Source: Gulosibacter massiliensis | GTDB lineage: Bacteria > Actinomycetota > Actinomycetes > Actinomycetales > Microbacteriaceae | Reading direction: 5' to 3' | NCBI GenBank assembly: GCA_945901035.1 | Contig: CAMDKN010000006.1 | Coordinates: 1-16,551 of the forward strand | Length of the DNA stretch: 16,551 nt | Part shown: one piece after another, positions 6,820 to 15,472 of the stretch | How the letters are laid out: each line of letters starts with the position of its first letter | Numbering within the stretch: position 1 is the stretch's first letter | The notes under the pieces: generated by a model | Seen by the model: only the letters and a program-made list of their open reading frames with translations | Told to the model about the DNA's origin: nothing | Databases searched by the model: none | Program-made: the position numbers and the translations under genes

Positions 6820-8070
6820 TCAGTATTCGTTGGCGACGAACAGTTCTTGGGCCGGGAATCGAGTGAGCACCTCGACGCCCTTCGACGTCACGACAACTTC
6901 TTCTTCGATTCGAGCCGCCGAGAAACCGTCGCTCGCTGGACAGTACGTCTCGAGGGCGAAAACCATGCCCTCTTTGATCTCGACCGGGTTCTCGATGCTG
7001 TTGAGCCTCGAAATGATGGGACGCTCGTGAAGTCCAAGACCCAGGCCGTGCCCAAACTGCAGGCCGAAGGCGGCCATCTCGTTGGCAAAGCCGAACTCGC
7101 CGGCTTTCGGCCAGAGTTTGGCGATCTGGTCGGTGCCCACGCCGGGTCGAACTGCCTGAATCGCCACGTCCATCCATTCGCGTGCAATCTTGTAAGCATC
7201 TCGCTGAGAATCGGTCGCGCTTCCCACACCGAAGGTCCGGTAGTAACAGGTGCGGTAGCCGTTGAACGAGTGGATGATGTCGAAGAACGCTTGGTCGCCC
7301 GGGCGGATGATTCGGTCGGTGAAGTTGTGCGGGTGCGGGTTGCAGCGCTCACCCGAGATAGCGTTGACCGCCTCGACCTGGTCCGACCCGAGTTCGTAGA
7401 GTCGCTTGTTGGCGAGAGCTACGATTTCGTTTTCGCGGATTCCCGGCTTGAGGACGTCCACGATGTCTTGGTAAACGCCGTCGACCATCGCCGCCGCTTG
7501 GCTCAAAAGAATGATTTCGTCCTGCGATTTGATTTCCCGCGCGTCGAGCATCAGTTGTTGTGAATCGACCACGGTGAGGCCCTGGCGCTGCATCTCGAAC
7601 AGGAACGGTGGCTCGACGATGTCCATTCCGACGGGCATGTCGGCAACGCCAAAGTCCTCGAGCAATCCCTTGATCTCGGCGACCGCGGTTCGCATGAGTC
7701 CGGCGTCGGGCGCCACAGCGCCGCGAAGCCCGAGCATGCCCGCGCGCCAGTTGTCGTCATCGACCCACCGCGAATACATTTTGTGGTGGCGAACTGCCGA
7801 GCCGAAGTCCCACAGATACGGGTCTTGCCCGCGCGCCAAGAGCGCGTAGCGGGTCATTTTGTCGCCCAGCGCACCGCCAATCCAAGTTTGCGTGGTGTAC
7901 CGGATGTTATAAAAGTCGAACAGCAGGAACGAGCCGCACTGGCTCGTCTCGAGCGATTTCTTGGCACGATCCAGTCGGTAGTTCCGCAACCGGTCAAAGT
8001 CGACGCGTTCCTCGTAGTCGACACCCATGTGCCCCGGTGCGGGGATGGGGCGGTTGGGGTCGAGGCTCAT
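6820..8070 (-). CDS. M24-family (creatinase/aminopeptidase P-like, pita-bread fold) hydrolase
   Basis: A 416-residue two-domain protein with a creatinase-like N-terminal domain (about 27-170, including FLLFDFYNIRYTT-type sequence) and an M24 pita-bread domain (about 178-405). Expected dinuclear metal ligands can be placed as Asp264, His341 (FGHGLGLGLHERP), Glu374 (ALETYCP) and Glu389 (ARIEEEVVV). The second canonical Asp, 11 residues after Asp264 in DxxxxxxGYxxD, is Cys275 (GYRTCYYRTF). It may therefore bind metal differently or be metal-free like creatinase. M24 members include Xaa-Pro peptidases, creatinase, ectoine hydrolase and the DMSP lyase DddP, so a C-N or C-S cleaving role is open. 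ATG 8070 overlaps the dehydrogenase stop (ATGA), so the two genes are co-translated. It lies in the same LacI-linked region as a peptide-type importer. Confidence 0.85.
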   Translation of the reverse strand: MSLDPNRPIPAPGHMGVDYEERVDFDRLRNYRLDRAKKSLETSQCGSFLLFDFYNIRYTTQTWIGGALGDKMTRYALLARGQDPYLWDFGSAVRHHKMYSRWVDDDNWRAGMLGLRGAVAPDAGLMRTAVAEIKGLLEDFGVADMPVGMDIVEPPFLFEMQRQGLTVVDSQQLMLDAREIKSQDEIILLSQAAAMVDGVYQDIVDVLKPGIRENEIVALANKRLYELGSDQVEAVNAISGERCNPHPHNFTDRIIRPGDQAFFDIIHSFNGYRTCYYRTFGVGSATDSQRDAYKIAREWMDVAIQAVRPGVGTDQIAKLWPKAGEFGFANEMAAFGLQFGHGLGLGLHERPIISRLNSIENPVEIKEGMVFALETYCPASDGFSAARIEEEVVVTSKGVEVLTRFPAQELFVANEY

Positions 8071-9002
8071 TTCTGTGGCTCGAGTCCGTTGCTGATGGAG
8101 GAGTTTTCCGAGGTCAACCCGAGGTCGGAGTCTTTGGCCACCCTTACGAGCAAGGTGGCAAAGTCGTCCTCGACGTTCCCGAGATTGACTTCGTCGGCGA
8201 CGATATCGCGGGTGGCCTGCGCAATCGGCATGCTCACGCCCATTTTCTTTGCAGCGTCGAGTCCGAGGTCGAAGTCTTTCTGCAAGAGGGGCATCGTGAA
8301 CGTCGCGGTGAAGTCCAGATTCGCAAAAGCGGGGGACTTGTACTTCGTGAATACCGAACCCATGACCGAGTCGTTGAGAAAGTTCAGGAACGCCTCGCGG
8401 GTGACGCCGCCTTTTTCGGCAAGCACGGTGATTTCGGCGAGAGACTGCGTCACCACGCCCAACATGACGTTGTGGGCGATTTTCACCAGACGAGCAACTT
8501 CACCTTCGCCGACGTAGGTAACGCCTCGTCCGAAGTGCGCGAGGACGGGGGCAATGGCGTCGAACGCGGCGCGAGGTCCGGAAACGGCCACCGTGAGTTT
8601 GCCGGCTTCGATGACCGCGGGGTTTCCGCTCACCGGGGTTGCCAGGAACTCTGATCCCGCTGCGGTCGCTGCCGCACGAATCTTTTCGGAGGCCTCCACC
8701 GATACCGTCGACGAGTCCGCGATGTACTTCGGCGCTTGGTCGCCGGTGAGAAGCCCGCCGTCGCCCAGCATTACCTGTTCGAGGTCTTTGTTGGCGGAAA
8801 CCATGCTGAAAACGAGGTCGCGTCCAGCCAGTTCGACCGGTGAATCGACGACGGTTGCACCGAGTTTCGTCAGCGGCTCGGCTTTGGCTTTCGTGCGGTT
8901 GTAGACAGCGACGTCGTAACCGGCTTTGAGAAGTCTGGTGGCGAGTTGGTATCCCATGCGCCCTGCGCCGATCCACCCAATTGACATTTTCTGCTGACTC
9001 AT
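8067..9002 (-). CDS. NAD(P)-dependent beta-hydroxyacid dehydrogenase, 3-hydroxyisobutyrate dehydrogenase family
   Basis: A 311-residue cytosolic oxidoreductase of the HIBADH/tartronate-semialdehyde-reductase family. The Rossmann motif GAGRMG is at 12-17, and Arg36 in YNRT after strand 2 suggests NADP(H) preference. The substrate-binding segment TPVSGNPAVIEAGKLTV starts at 122, the catalytic Lys174 with Asn178 lies in LVKIAHN, and Lys242-Asp243 is the conserved late motif. It would interconvert a short 3-hydroxyacid and its semialdehyde. The start is ATG at 9000-9002 with GGGAAGG 8 nt upstream. An in-frame upstream extension to 9095 would begin against the LacI-type operator and has no ribosome site. 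It is the first gene of a two-gene operon with the M24 hydrolase, sharing an ATGA overlap. The exact substrate is unknown. Confidence 0.9.
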   Translation of the reverse strand: MSQQKMSIGWIGAGRMGYQLATRLLKAGYDVAVYNRTKAKAEPLTKLGATVVDSPVELAGRDLVFSMVSANKDLEQVMLGDGGLLTGDQAPKYIADSSTVSVEASEKIRAAATAAGSEFLATPVSGNPAVIEAGKLTVAVSGPRAAFDAIAPVLAHFGRGVTYVGEGEVARLVKIAHNVMLGVVTQSLAEITVLAEKGGVTREAFLNFLNDSVMGSVFTKYKSPAFANLDFTATFTMPLLQKDFDLGLDAAKKMGVSMPIAQATRDIVADEVNLGNVEDDFATLLVRVAKDSDLGLTSENSSISNGLEPQK

Positions 9003-9076
9003 GTGATTCGCCTTCCCAAGCCTGTGATGGAGGAGCGGGGATCCGCTGCCCATAAATAAACCGTGTAGTTCAGAGA

Positions 9077-9092
9077 GTGCAATCGTTTGCAC
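9077..9092. promoter_or_regulatory. LacI-family operator upstream of the dehydrogenase/M24 operon
   Basis: GTGCAATCGTTTGCAC is a 16-bp palindrome apart from one mismatched pair beside the central CG, the form bound by LacI/GalR dimers. On the minus strand it starts 4 nt after a -10-like hexamer, so it covers the predicted transcription start. TGCAAACGATTGC, its reverse-complement core, recurs at 16524-16536 ahead of the transporter operon. Confidence 0.75.
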
Positions 9093-9096
9093 CACA

Positions 9097-9126
9097 AGAA
9101 TAGTATCGCAGGCTCTCTCTTGTCAA
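9097..9126 (-). promoter_or_regulatory. Predicted promoter of the dehydrogenase/M24 operon
   Basis: On the minus strand a perfect TTGACA (9126-9121) is followed after 18 bp by TATTCT (9102-9097), or after 15 bp by TACTAT (9105-9100). The LacI-type operator lies directly downstream, so repression by blocking initiation is expected. The leader to the ATG at 9002 would be about 90 nt and holds a small hairpin at 9034-9047. Confidence 0.6.
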
Positions 9127-9153
9127 TAACGGCAGAACCGCGGGTCGCGGGGC

Positions 9154-10179
9154 TCAGACGCGCTGTTTTTTCGGTGCGGGACCGGTCGACCCGCGCACGA
9201 CAAGCGAGACGGGCAAGCGAACCAGAACGGAGTCGTTTTTCCCGTTTTGGATGCGCTCAAACAAGAGGCGGGCAGACTCAGTCCCGATATCTTCCAACGG
9301 CACGTGAATCGTTGTCAGACCGGGGCTGAATTCCTCGGAGAAGGGCATGTCGTTGAACCCGATGACCGACAAATCCTCGGGACAACGCAGCCGATGGCGT
9401 CGCACAGAACGCAGAACCCCGAGCGCGAGAAGGTCGTTGCTCGCTTGAACCGCGGTGAAACTTTGCCGTTGTGACAGCACGTCGTCCATTGCCTTTTCGC
9501 CGGCCTCCGCTGTCAGCGCGCTCGCCGACACAACCTGACACGCAATGCCCGCTTCGTCGCAGGATTGAATCATCGCGTCGCGTCGGGTGCGAGAGGTCGA
9601 AAAGTTGTCGGGTCCGGCGATATGGACGATGCGGCGGTGCCCGAGGCTTTTGAGCAGGTCAACCGCCATCGCGATACCGCTTCGGTCGTCACCAGTGACG
9701 AGAGGGTACGGAACCGATCCGCCACCGCGGTTCGCGAGAACTACTTTCACGCCCTGTTCAAACAACCTCGGGAGTAGGACGTGGTCGTCGAGACCTGTGG
9801 CAATAATTAATCCGTCAACTCGTCGCTCGAGCAGTGACGAAATTGCGGACTGTTCCATCCCGGGCCGACCATCGGTGTTGGCGAGCAACGCGGTGTATCC
9901 GCGAGGTGCGAGGAAGTTCTCGATGCCGCGAATCATCGGCGGGAAAATCGGGTTGGTCAGGTCGGGAATCGTGACGCCGACCGTCATCGACAAATTGTTG
10001 CGAAGGCTGCGCGCGACGGCGTTGGGGACATAACCGAGAGCTTTGGCGGCTTTTTGTATGCGACGAACAGTTTCGGGGCTCACTTGCGCTTGCGTCGACG
10101 GGTTCAACGCCCGCGAGACGGTCGCAAAATGCACCCCAGCGAGCTTGGCGACGTCGACAATCGTGACTGCGCGAGACAT
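9154..10179 (-). CDS. LacI-family transcriptional regulator
   Basis: A 341-residue repressor with an N-terminal helix-turn-helix (about 6-25, TIVDVAKLAGVHFATVSRAL), a hinge helix (PNAVARSLR, about 52-60) and a periplasmic-binding-protein-like ligand domain (about 65-330, with GVTIPDLTNPIFPPMIRGIE at its start and VIGFNDMPFSEEFSPGLTTI near its end). It should dimerise and bind a palindrome with a central CG. It lies between the transporter operon and the dehydrogenase/M24 operon, and matching palindromes precede both, so it is the obvious candidate for their regulator. The ligand is probably the imported compound or a breakdown product. The ATG has no Shine-Dalgarno sequence, and a -10-like TAGTCT lies just 6 nt upstream, so a leaderless mRNA is possible. 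No copy of the operator is seen ahead of this gene. Confidence 0.93.
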   Translation of the reverse strand: MSRAVTIVDVAKLAGVHFATVSRALNPSTQAQVSPETVRRIQKAAKALGYVPNAVARSLRNNLSMTVGVTIPDLTNPIFPPMIRGIENFLAPRGYTALLANTDGRPGMEQSAISSLLERRVDGLIIATGLDDHVLLPRLFEQGVKVVLANRGGGSVPYPLVTGDDRSGIAMAVDLLKSLGHRRIVHIAGPDNFSTSRTRRDAMIQSCDEAGIACQVVSASALTAEAGEKAMDDVLSQRQSFTAVQASNDLLALGVLRSVRRHRLRCPEDLSVIGFNDMPFSEEFSPGLTTIHVPLEDIGTESARLLFERIQNGKNDSVLVRLPVSLVVRGSTGPAPKKQRV

Positions 10180-10185
10180 GAGCCA

Positions 10186-10191
10186 AGACTA
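10186..10191 (-). promoter_or_regulatory. Possible -10 element for a leaderless lacI-family mRNA
   Basis: TAGTCT on the minus strand ends 6 nt before the ATG of the regulator, so initiation would fall at or next to the start codon. No convincing -35 is visible at 16-18 bp, and no ribosome-binding sequence precedes the ATG. Confidence 0.3.
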
Positions 10192-10219
10192 GCGAAGTTG
10201 GGCGCCTGGAGGTTAGGGC

Positions 10220-10255
10220 AAAAAGTGAGGGCCAGGGGTTGCCCCTGGCCCTCAC
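10220..10255 (-). terminator. Intrinsic terminator of the ABC importer operon
   Basis: Read on the minus strand, GTGAGGGCCAGGGG (10255-10242) pairs perfectly with CCCCTGGCCCTCAC (10238-10225) around a 3-nt loop, followed by TTTTT (10224-10220). It lies 12 nt after the stop codon of the binding-protein gene and separates the transporter operon from the LacI-family gene. Confidence 0.93.
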
Positions 10256-10267
10256 CCTTGTGACTAG

Positions 10268-11959
10268 TTACTTGGAGTAGTACTCGTAGTGAGGACCGCG
10301 CCAGAGCGGGTTCACGACGAAGTCCTTCAGCCACGTGCGGTACGGGAAGGCGAGGCCTTCCTGTGCTGCCAAGATCCACATCGCCTCTTCGTGCAGAATG
10401 GTCTGCAGTTCGGAGTAGATCGCGATGCGCTCTTCGGGGTTCACCGTTGCCTTACCGGCGTCAATGAGCCCAGCGATGCGGTCGGGGTCTTCATACACAT
10501 CCCGCATTCCGTGCCTCGAGCCCCATTCACCGTCGGGGTGCGAGTTCGGCCAGAAGAACTGGTGCGGGTCTGCACCCGGGTCAGAGTTCTTCGTCCACAT
10601 CAAGTAGGGAAGCGGGTCCGAACCCATGTCCTGGTCGAACTTAGATTCGGGCTTGCTGACCACGTTGATCCGGAACTTGGGGTTGATGCTCTCGATTCCG
10701 TCTTTCAGCAGAAGCGCGGGACCCTCGAACTCCGGGTCTCCTGCCTGCACGACAACGGAAACGGTGAAGCCCTCTTCCCAGTACGGGGTCTGCATCAGCA
10801 ACTCGGTTGCCTTGTCCAGGTCGTACTCGTACTGCGGAGCGGTTTCGTCGTAACCGAGGACACCCTGCGGGATGTAGGCCTTGTAACGAGCGCCGAGACC
10901 GTCAAGGAACGAGTCGATGAAGGTCTGGTAGTCGAAGGCATAGCTGAACGCCTGGCGAATACGCTTGTCCGCAAAGAAGTCCGTGGGGACCGTGTCGCCC
11001 TTGGGGACTGAGTCGGCTCGCATGTTGAACGCCAAGTGGATCGGCTCCAGCAGCAGTCCGCCCTTGATGACCGTGACTCCGTCAACGCCTTCAACATCAG
11101 CAACAGCCGACGGGGAGATGTCAATGATGTCTGCGTCACCAGCGGTCAACGCGAGAATGCGAGAGCTTTCTTCGTTGTTGATTTCCCAACGAACGTCGGC
11201 CTTTGCGGGCTCGCCCCAGTAGTTTTCGTTGATGCTCATCGCGAGAGAAACATCACGAACCCATTCGTCGAACACGTACGGGCCGGTTCCGACCATGTTG
11301 GTGTCCATCCATGGGTTCGGCGAGTCAGCTCGCACTCCACCGTTTTCCTCGACCGCTTCGGGGCTCACAACGGACGCCACCGTACCCAGCACAACCGAGT
11401 ACAGGAACGACGCATCTGGCTCGTTCAGCGTGACCTCGAACGTGAAGTCGTCGACGGCCCTGAAGGATTTCACCGAGTCAATAAGAGCCGACGCTTGACC
11501 TTCGGGCAGGTTCATCGTCATGACGCGTTCCCATGAGTACACAACGTCATCTGCGGTGAAGTCGGTTCCGTCATGGAAAACGACGCCCTCGCGGAGCGGG
11601 AATGTGTAGACCAGACGGTCAGCACTCACCAAACCGTTGTCGGTGGTGGGTACCTCGGTCGCGAGCGACGGGATCAGATCCGGGCCTTCCACGCCCACAT
11701 CCACAAGACGCTCATAGACGTTGTCGATGAACGCTTCACCCTTTTCGCCCTGTTCCGCGCGAGCGGGGTCGAGGCTTGCCGGTTCGCCGTTCTGGTGGTG
11801 AACGATCAAGCCCGGGTTAGTAACTTCGACCGTCTCAACCTCGGTGGCAGCCGTGCACGCACTGAGCGCGAACGCCATCACCGCGATGCCGGCAGTGACC
11901 GCTAAGCGCAGCGGTCGCTTTGAAGCATCGTTGCTTCGTGTATCTGTTTCTGTATTCAC
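10268..11959 (-). CDS. ABC transporter substrate-binding lipoprotein, peptide/opine/nickel family 5
   Basis: A 563-residue extracytoplasmic binding protein. A basic N-terminus, a hydrophobic stretch (about 19-32) and a lipobox LSAC with Cys35 predict lipid anchoring. The mature part has the SBP family 5 pattern: an early NGEPASLDPARAEQ segment, a YTFPLREGVVFHDGTDFTADDVVYS-type segment, and TNMVGTGPYVFDEW. It should capture the ligand outside the membrane and deliver it to the two permeases encoded upstream. Family 5 proteins carry di- or oligopeptides, opines, sugars or metal chelates, so the ligand is not predictable. The start is GTG at 11957-11959 with GGAAAGG 8 nt upstream. An in-frame ATG at 12040 lies inside the preceding gene. 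It is unusual in being the last gene of the operon, 29 bp after the ATPase gene. Confidence 0.93.
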   Translation of the reverse strand: MNTETDTRSNDASKRPLRLAVTAGIAVMAFALSACTAATEVETVEVTNPGLIVHHQNGEPASLDPARAEQGEKGEAFIDNVYERLVDVGVEGPDLIPSLATEVPTTDNGLVSADRLVYTFPLREGVVFHDGTDFTADDVVYSWERVMTMNLPEGQASALIDSVKSFRAVDDFTFEVTLNEPDASFLYSVVLGTVASVVSPEAVEENGGVRADSPNPWMDTNMVGTGPYVFDEWVRDVSLAMSINENYWGEPAKADVRWEINNEESSRILALTAGDADIIDISPSAVADVEGVDGVTVIKGGLLLEPIHLAFNMRADSVPKGDTVPTDFFADKRIRQAFSYAFDYQTFIDSFLDGLGARYKAYIPQGVLGYDETAPQYEYDLDKATELLMQTPYWEEGFTVSVVVQAGDPEFEGPALLLKDGIESINPKFRINVVSKPESKFDQDMGSDPLPYLMWTKNSDPGADPHQFFWPNSHPDGEWGSRHGMRDVYEDPDRIAGLIDAGKATVNPEERIAIYSELQTILHEEAMWILAAQEGLAFPYRTWLKDFVVNPLWRGPHYEYYSK

Positions 11960-11988
11960 TTTCCTTACCTTTCCATTTCTCGTTGGAG

Positions 11989-13347
11989 TTAAAGCTTGGG
12001 GAGTGCGCCGAGGTTCTGAGTCCTGGTGCACGATGTCCATCGACCGTCTTGCAGTTGTTGCAGTTCGGCGCCGGATACCTCGTTGAAACTGACCTCGACA
12101 GATTTCTCGTCGAGGCGCACGGGACGTTCGAGAGCCTCATGGGCTGCGAGCGTACCGATCCTGTTGGCGAATGACTTCGCGGCCTCTGATTCGGTGAAGT
12201 TCACCGTGGCGCGGAATTCGCTAGTTCGTCGAACTGTGGAAATCGTCTCAAAAATCACGGGCGTGTTCCGTTCCGAATCGGTCAACACGTCATCGATCGA
12301 CCAGCCGCACTCGGCTTTGGCAACCGGGCATCGTGGGTGAAGTCGACATCCGCGCGGCGGGTTGATGGGGTTGGGGACCGTGCCGGAAAGATCCCACTTC
12401 TCGATTTTCGGGCCATCCTCCAGGGTCGGGTTGGAATCACGCAGAATCTTCGAGTACGGGTGAAGCGGGTTGTTGAACACCTGTGCAGTCGGTCCGTACT
12501 CGACGATCTCGCCCATGTACATCACCGCGATGCGATCGGACATGTGCTGGACGACGCCGAGGTCGTGGGTGATGAACAGATAGGTGAGCCCGAGGTCTTT
12601 CTGCAGTTCGACCAACAGGTTGAGGATCTGGGCTTGGACGGACACGTCCAGCGCGCTCGTGGGTTCGTCCAGAATCACAAACTCGGGGTTCAACGCCAGG
12701 GCTCGTGCGATCGAGATCCTCTGTCGCTGCCCACCCGAGAACTGGTGGGGGAAACGAAGCAGGTGCTGCGGACCGAGGCCCACCCTTTCGAGTAATTCGG
12801 TGACGCGACGGTCGAGATCTTCGCCCGAGGCTTCTTTGTGGACTCGGAGCGGCCGCCCGACGATATCCCTTACAAGTTGGCGCGGGTTCAGCGACGCGAA
12901 CGCGTCCTGGAACACGACCTGACAGTTTCGGCGATAGTTGCTTTGCTTTTCGCGCGACATCGAACCGAGACGGTGGTTGACTTCTAGGTTCTTCCACAAC
13001 GTCTGGTCGGCAGCTGACCGGTCTTTCGCAGCGATGCCGCGAATCCGTTCGATGTCGTTGTGTTGTCCGGTGTTGACGTCAACCCAGATGTCGCCACCCG
13101 TCGGCGCGACCAAGCCGGCGATGACACGTCCGAGGGTCGTTTTGCCGCAGCCCGATTCCCCGACGAGTCCGAGAGTTTGGCCGCGCGGAATACTGAGGTT
13201 GATTCCGTCGACCGCGCGAACCTGACCGGTGACACGTTGGAGAACGCCTTCTTTGACGGGGTAGTGAACCTTCACATCGTGGAGCGACACCACGGCGTCG
13301 GCCGCTCCGCCAAAGTCGGCCCCTAAGGACTCGTTGCGCACTGTCAT
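11989..13347 (-). CDS. Oligopeptide-type ABC transporter ATPase (DppF/OppF-like) with extended C-terminus
   Basis: A 452-residue cytoplasmic nucleotide-binding subunit. Walker A is GESGCGKTT at 63-71, the Q-loop Gln147, signature FSGGQRQR at 203-210, Walker [12 protein letters not shown] at 224-234 with Glu228, and switch His261. The oligopeptide-transporter C-terminal motif follows (LHPYSKIL, then Cys334, Cys340 and Cys347). It pairs with the other ATPase to power import. Two features are unusual. The segment between Walker A and the Q-loop is about 30 residues longer than normal (about 91-138). About 105 residues follow the Cys motif where homologues usually end; this tail resembles no domain I recognise. 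ATG 13345-13347 overlaps the stop of the previous ATPase gene (ATGA). In-frame sequence upstream to 13527 lies inside that gene. Confidence 0.92.
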   Translation of the reverse strand: MTVRNESLGADFGGAADAVVSLHDVKVHYPVKEGVLQRVTGQVRAVDGINLSIPRGQTLGLVGESGCGKTTLGRVIAGLVAPTGGDIWVDVNTGQHNDIERIRGIAAKDRSAADQTLWKNLEVNHRLGSMSREKQSNYRRNCQVVFQDAFASLNPRQLVRDIVGRPLRVHKEASGEDLDRRVTELLERVGLGPQHLLRFPHQFSGGQRQRISIARALALNPEFVILDEPTSALDVSVQAQILNLLVELQKDLGLTYLFITHDLGVVQHMSDRIAVMYMGEIVEYGPTAQVFNNPLHPYSKILRDSNPTLEDGPKIEKWDLSGTVPNPINPPRGCRLHPRCPVAKAECGWSIDDVLTDSERNTPVIFETISTVRRTSEFRATVNFTESEAAKSFANRIGTLAAHEALERPVRLDEKSVEVSFNEVSGAELQQLQDGRWTSCTRTQNLGALPKL

Positions 13348-14537
13348 GAGGAGACTTTTCCCTTCAATTTCGCAGCGGCGGGCATGTCGGTGGAACTCAC
13401 GCCAATTCGCCCTGCGGTGTCGAATCGGTGGCACGAGACTTCGCGTTTTTCCCCGATGGTGAGAAGTTCGGGAACAACACCGTGACACGCGGCGGCCGCA
13501 AACGAACAGCGGCTGGCAAAGTGGCATTGCGCCGGCGGATCAATCAACTGTGGAACACTGCCCGGGATGGCTGCGAGTTGGCCACGCGGGGTCGCGGGTC
13601 GAGGAATCGCGGCGAGCAGGCCCTGGGTGTACGGGTGTTGTGGGGATGCCAGCACGTCGGCGGACGGCCCGATTTCCGCGATGCGCCCGGCGTACATCAC
13701 GGCGACGCGGTCGGCGAACTGCCGAACCAGCGAAAGGTCGTGGGTGATGTAGAGGATTGCCATGCCACGTTTCTGCTGCATCTGCTGGATGAGGTCCAGG
13801 ATGCGCGCCTGAATAGTCACGTCAAGCGCGGTGGTGGGTTCGTCCGCAATGAGCAGGTCGGGGTCACACGCGAGAGCCTGGGCAATCATGACGCGTTGTT
13901 TCATTCCGCCCGAAAGTTCGTGCGGATAGCTGTCGAGCATCTTGCGCGGGTTGGGAATTCCCGTATCCGCGAGGGCTGCCATCACCGCGTCGTCAATAGA
14001 CTTCTGCAGTGCCTTCGGCGCATTCATGTGAGTCAACCGGTACAGACCGCGCTCAAGAGCACTCGCGCGTTGCTGCACAATCTTTGTGGCGGTGCGACTC
14101 GGCTTTTCCGTGTCGAATCCCGCATTGCCGAGAATCATCGACATCCGGTGCTCTCCGAAAACTTCCGCGAGCTGGCGACCAATCGTCAGTCCCGGGTTGA
14201 GTGCTTTACCCGGGTCCTGGAAAATCATCGAGATGCGGTCACCGCGGATGCTGCGAACCTTCTTCTCGGACGCGGTGAGGATCTCGGTGACGGAACCGTC
14301 GGGGTTGCGCAGCGAAATCGATCCGGACGCATATTCTCCGGGAGGCTCGGGGACGAGGCGCACGATCGAGCGGGCAGTGACGCTCTTGCCACACCCGGTC
14401 TCGCCCACGAGCGCGAGGGTTTCGTTCGGGTAGATGTCGAAGGAAACGTGGTCGACGGCGTGGGCGAGCCCCTTGGAGGACCGGAAACGCACGCTGAGGT
14501 CATCGACCCGCAGCAACCAGTTATCGGCAGATGACAT
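13344..14537 (-). CDS. Oligopeptide-type ABC transporter ATPase (DppD/OppD-like)
   Basis: A 397-residue cytoplasmic ATPase. Walker A is GETGCGKSV at 45-53, Q-loop Gln107 in IFQDP, signature LSGGMKQR at 208-215, Walker [13 protein letters not shown] at 228-239 with Glu233, switch His266, and the oligopeptide-type end with HPYTQGLL and Cys338, Cys344, Cys351 plus Cys369. Between the Q-loop and the signature (about 131-180) it has about 45 more residues than typical DppD proteins, in a basic, Ala/Leu-rich stretch likely to be helical. The start is ATG at 14535-14537 with GGAAGG 9 nt upstream, 2 bp after the permease stop. An open frame continues upstream to 15521, but that part is antisense-like sequence across the permease gene and is not translated product. 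Confidence 0.92.
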   Translation of the reverse strand: MSSADNWLLRVDDLSVRFRSSKGLAHAVDHVSFDIYPNETLALVGETGCGKSVTARSIVRLVPEPPGEYASGSISLRNPDGSVTEILTASEKKVRSIRGDRISMIFQDPGKALNPGLTIGRQLAEVFGEHRMSMILGNAGFDTEKPSRTATKIVQQRASALERGLYRLTHMNAPKALQKSIDDAVMAALADTGIPNPRKMLDSYPHELSGGMKQRVMIAQALACDPDLLIADEPTTALDVTIQARILDLIQQMQQKRGMAILYITHDLSLVRQFADRVAVMYAGRIAEIGPSADVLASPQHPYTQGLLAAIPRPATPRGQLAAIPGSVPQLIDPPAQCHFASRCSFAAAACHGVVPELLTIGEKREVSCHRFDTAGRIGVSSTDMPAAAKLKGKVSS

Positions 14538-14539
14538 GG

Positions 14540-15472
14540 TCAGCGACCTTCCGTCTTGGGGTCCAGCACGTCGCGTAACCCATCCCCAACGAGGTTGAAT
14601 GCGAGCGCCCACAACACGATCGCGAGCCCCGAGAAGGTGGACAGCCACCATTCCCCGGCCAGCAAACCGTCTTGGCCTGCACTCACCATCGCACCCCACT
14701 CGGTCGTACCCGGCTGGGCGAGCCCGATGAAGCTGAGGGTCGCACCGAGGAGGACAACGGTTCCCATATCGAGGGTCGCTTGGACAATGAGGGGGGTGAC
14801 AGCGTTCGGCAGGACATCTTTTCGATAAATGTTCCAGGTGGAGTCCCCGGTAACCCGAGCGGCCGCGACATAATCCGCCTGTTTGATTCGGATGATTTCG
14901 CCTCGAACAATTCGGGCGTATTTGACCCAGAAGACCACGGCGAGAGCCAGGATGATGTTGCCGAACGACGGCCCGAGGAATGCGGAAATCGCGAGGGCAA
15001 AGATGAGCTCGGGGATGGCGAGGAACACGTCGACGATTCGCATCAACAGGTTGTCGACCCGGCCGCCGACCATTGCGGCGATGCTTCCCACGATGGTTCC
15101 AAAAACGAGGGTGAAGCCGACGACGGTAACCGAGAGTAGTAACGAGAGGTGCGAGCCCCAGATCAGTCCGTAAAAGACATCGCCACCCATGCTGTCGGTT
15201 CCCAGCAGGTGACCCGCTTCGCCCGGCGGAACACCGATGTTCGACCAATCGCGAGGACTCTGGTAAGCATCGGGCGTGTTGGGTTCGGTGATGAGCGGGG
15301 CGAAAGCCGCCATGAGGAGGAAGAACCCGATGATGGAAAAACCCACCACGGTCAGAGGGTTTCGGAAAACCTCGCGCGCGATTTCGCGGCGACGTGCCCA
15401 TTTCGCGCTCCTCGCAGTCCGCGGAGCCACCGCGGTTTTCGGCGTGGCTTTGGAGTTCGTGACGTTGGTCAT
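14540..15472 (-). CDS. Oligopeptide-type ABC transporter permease (DppC/OppC-like)
   Basis: A 310-residue inner-membrane permease. A basic cytoplasmic N-terminus (about 1-40) leads into a first membrane segment (about 42-62), then the DppC hallmark GTDSMGGDVFYGLIWGSHLSL, further hydrophobic segments, and the EAA-type coupling loop YVAAARVTGDSTWNIYRKDV with VLPNAVTP, which contacts the ATPases. It forms the channel with the DppB-like permease encoded just upstream. ATG 15470-15472 overlaps the upstream stop in ATGA, so the permeases are translationally coupled. Length is normal for the family. The substrate cannot be predicted from the permease. Confidence 0.93.
   Translation of the reverse strand: MTNVTNSKATPKTAVAPRTARSAKWARRREIAREVFRNPLTVVGFSIIGFFLLMAAFAPLITEPNTPDAYQSPRDWSNIGVPPGEAGHLLGTDSMGGDVFYGLIWGSHLSLLLSVTVVGFTLVFGTIVGSIAAMVGGRVDNLLMRIVDVFLAIPELIFALAISAFLGPSFGNIILALAVVFWVKYARIVRGEIIRIKQADYVAAARVTGDSTWNIYRKDVLPNAVTPLIVQATLDMGTVVLLGATLSFIGLAQPGTTEWGAMVSAGQDGLLAGEWWLSTFSGLAIVLWALAFNLVGDGLRDVLDPKTEGR

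Noticed and set aside
6820..8070. Calling the M24 protein a DMSP lyase (DddP) or a prolidase
   Set aside because: It shares the fold and some general sequence features with DddP, but a canonical metal ligand is replaced by Cys and the sequence around the active site differs. A specific name would be a guess.
9003..9095. A 31-residue N-terminal extension of the 3-hydroxyisobutyrate-type dehydrogenase
   Set aside because: Its first codon is next to the LacI-type operator and close to the predicted transcription start. The ATG at 9002 has a clear ribosome site and puts the Rossmann motif at the usual distance.
9138..9150. CCGCGGGTCGCGG as a terminator after the LacI-family gene
   Set aside because: The stem is only about 5 bp and no U-run follows on the minus strand. 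It may be chance in G+C-rich DNA, so it was not listed as a feature.
13497..13506. GCAAACGAAC as a third LacI-type site
   Set aside because: It matches only one half of the palindrome and lies inside the DppD-like coding region. The similar GCAAACG at about 6069 in the E2 gene was rejected for the same reason.
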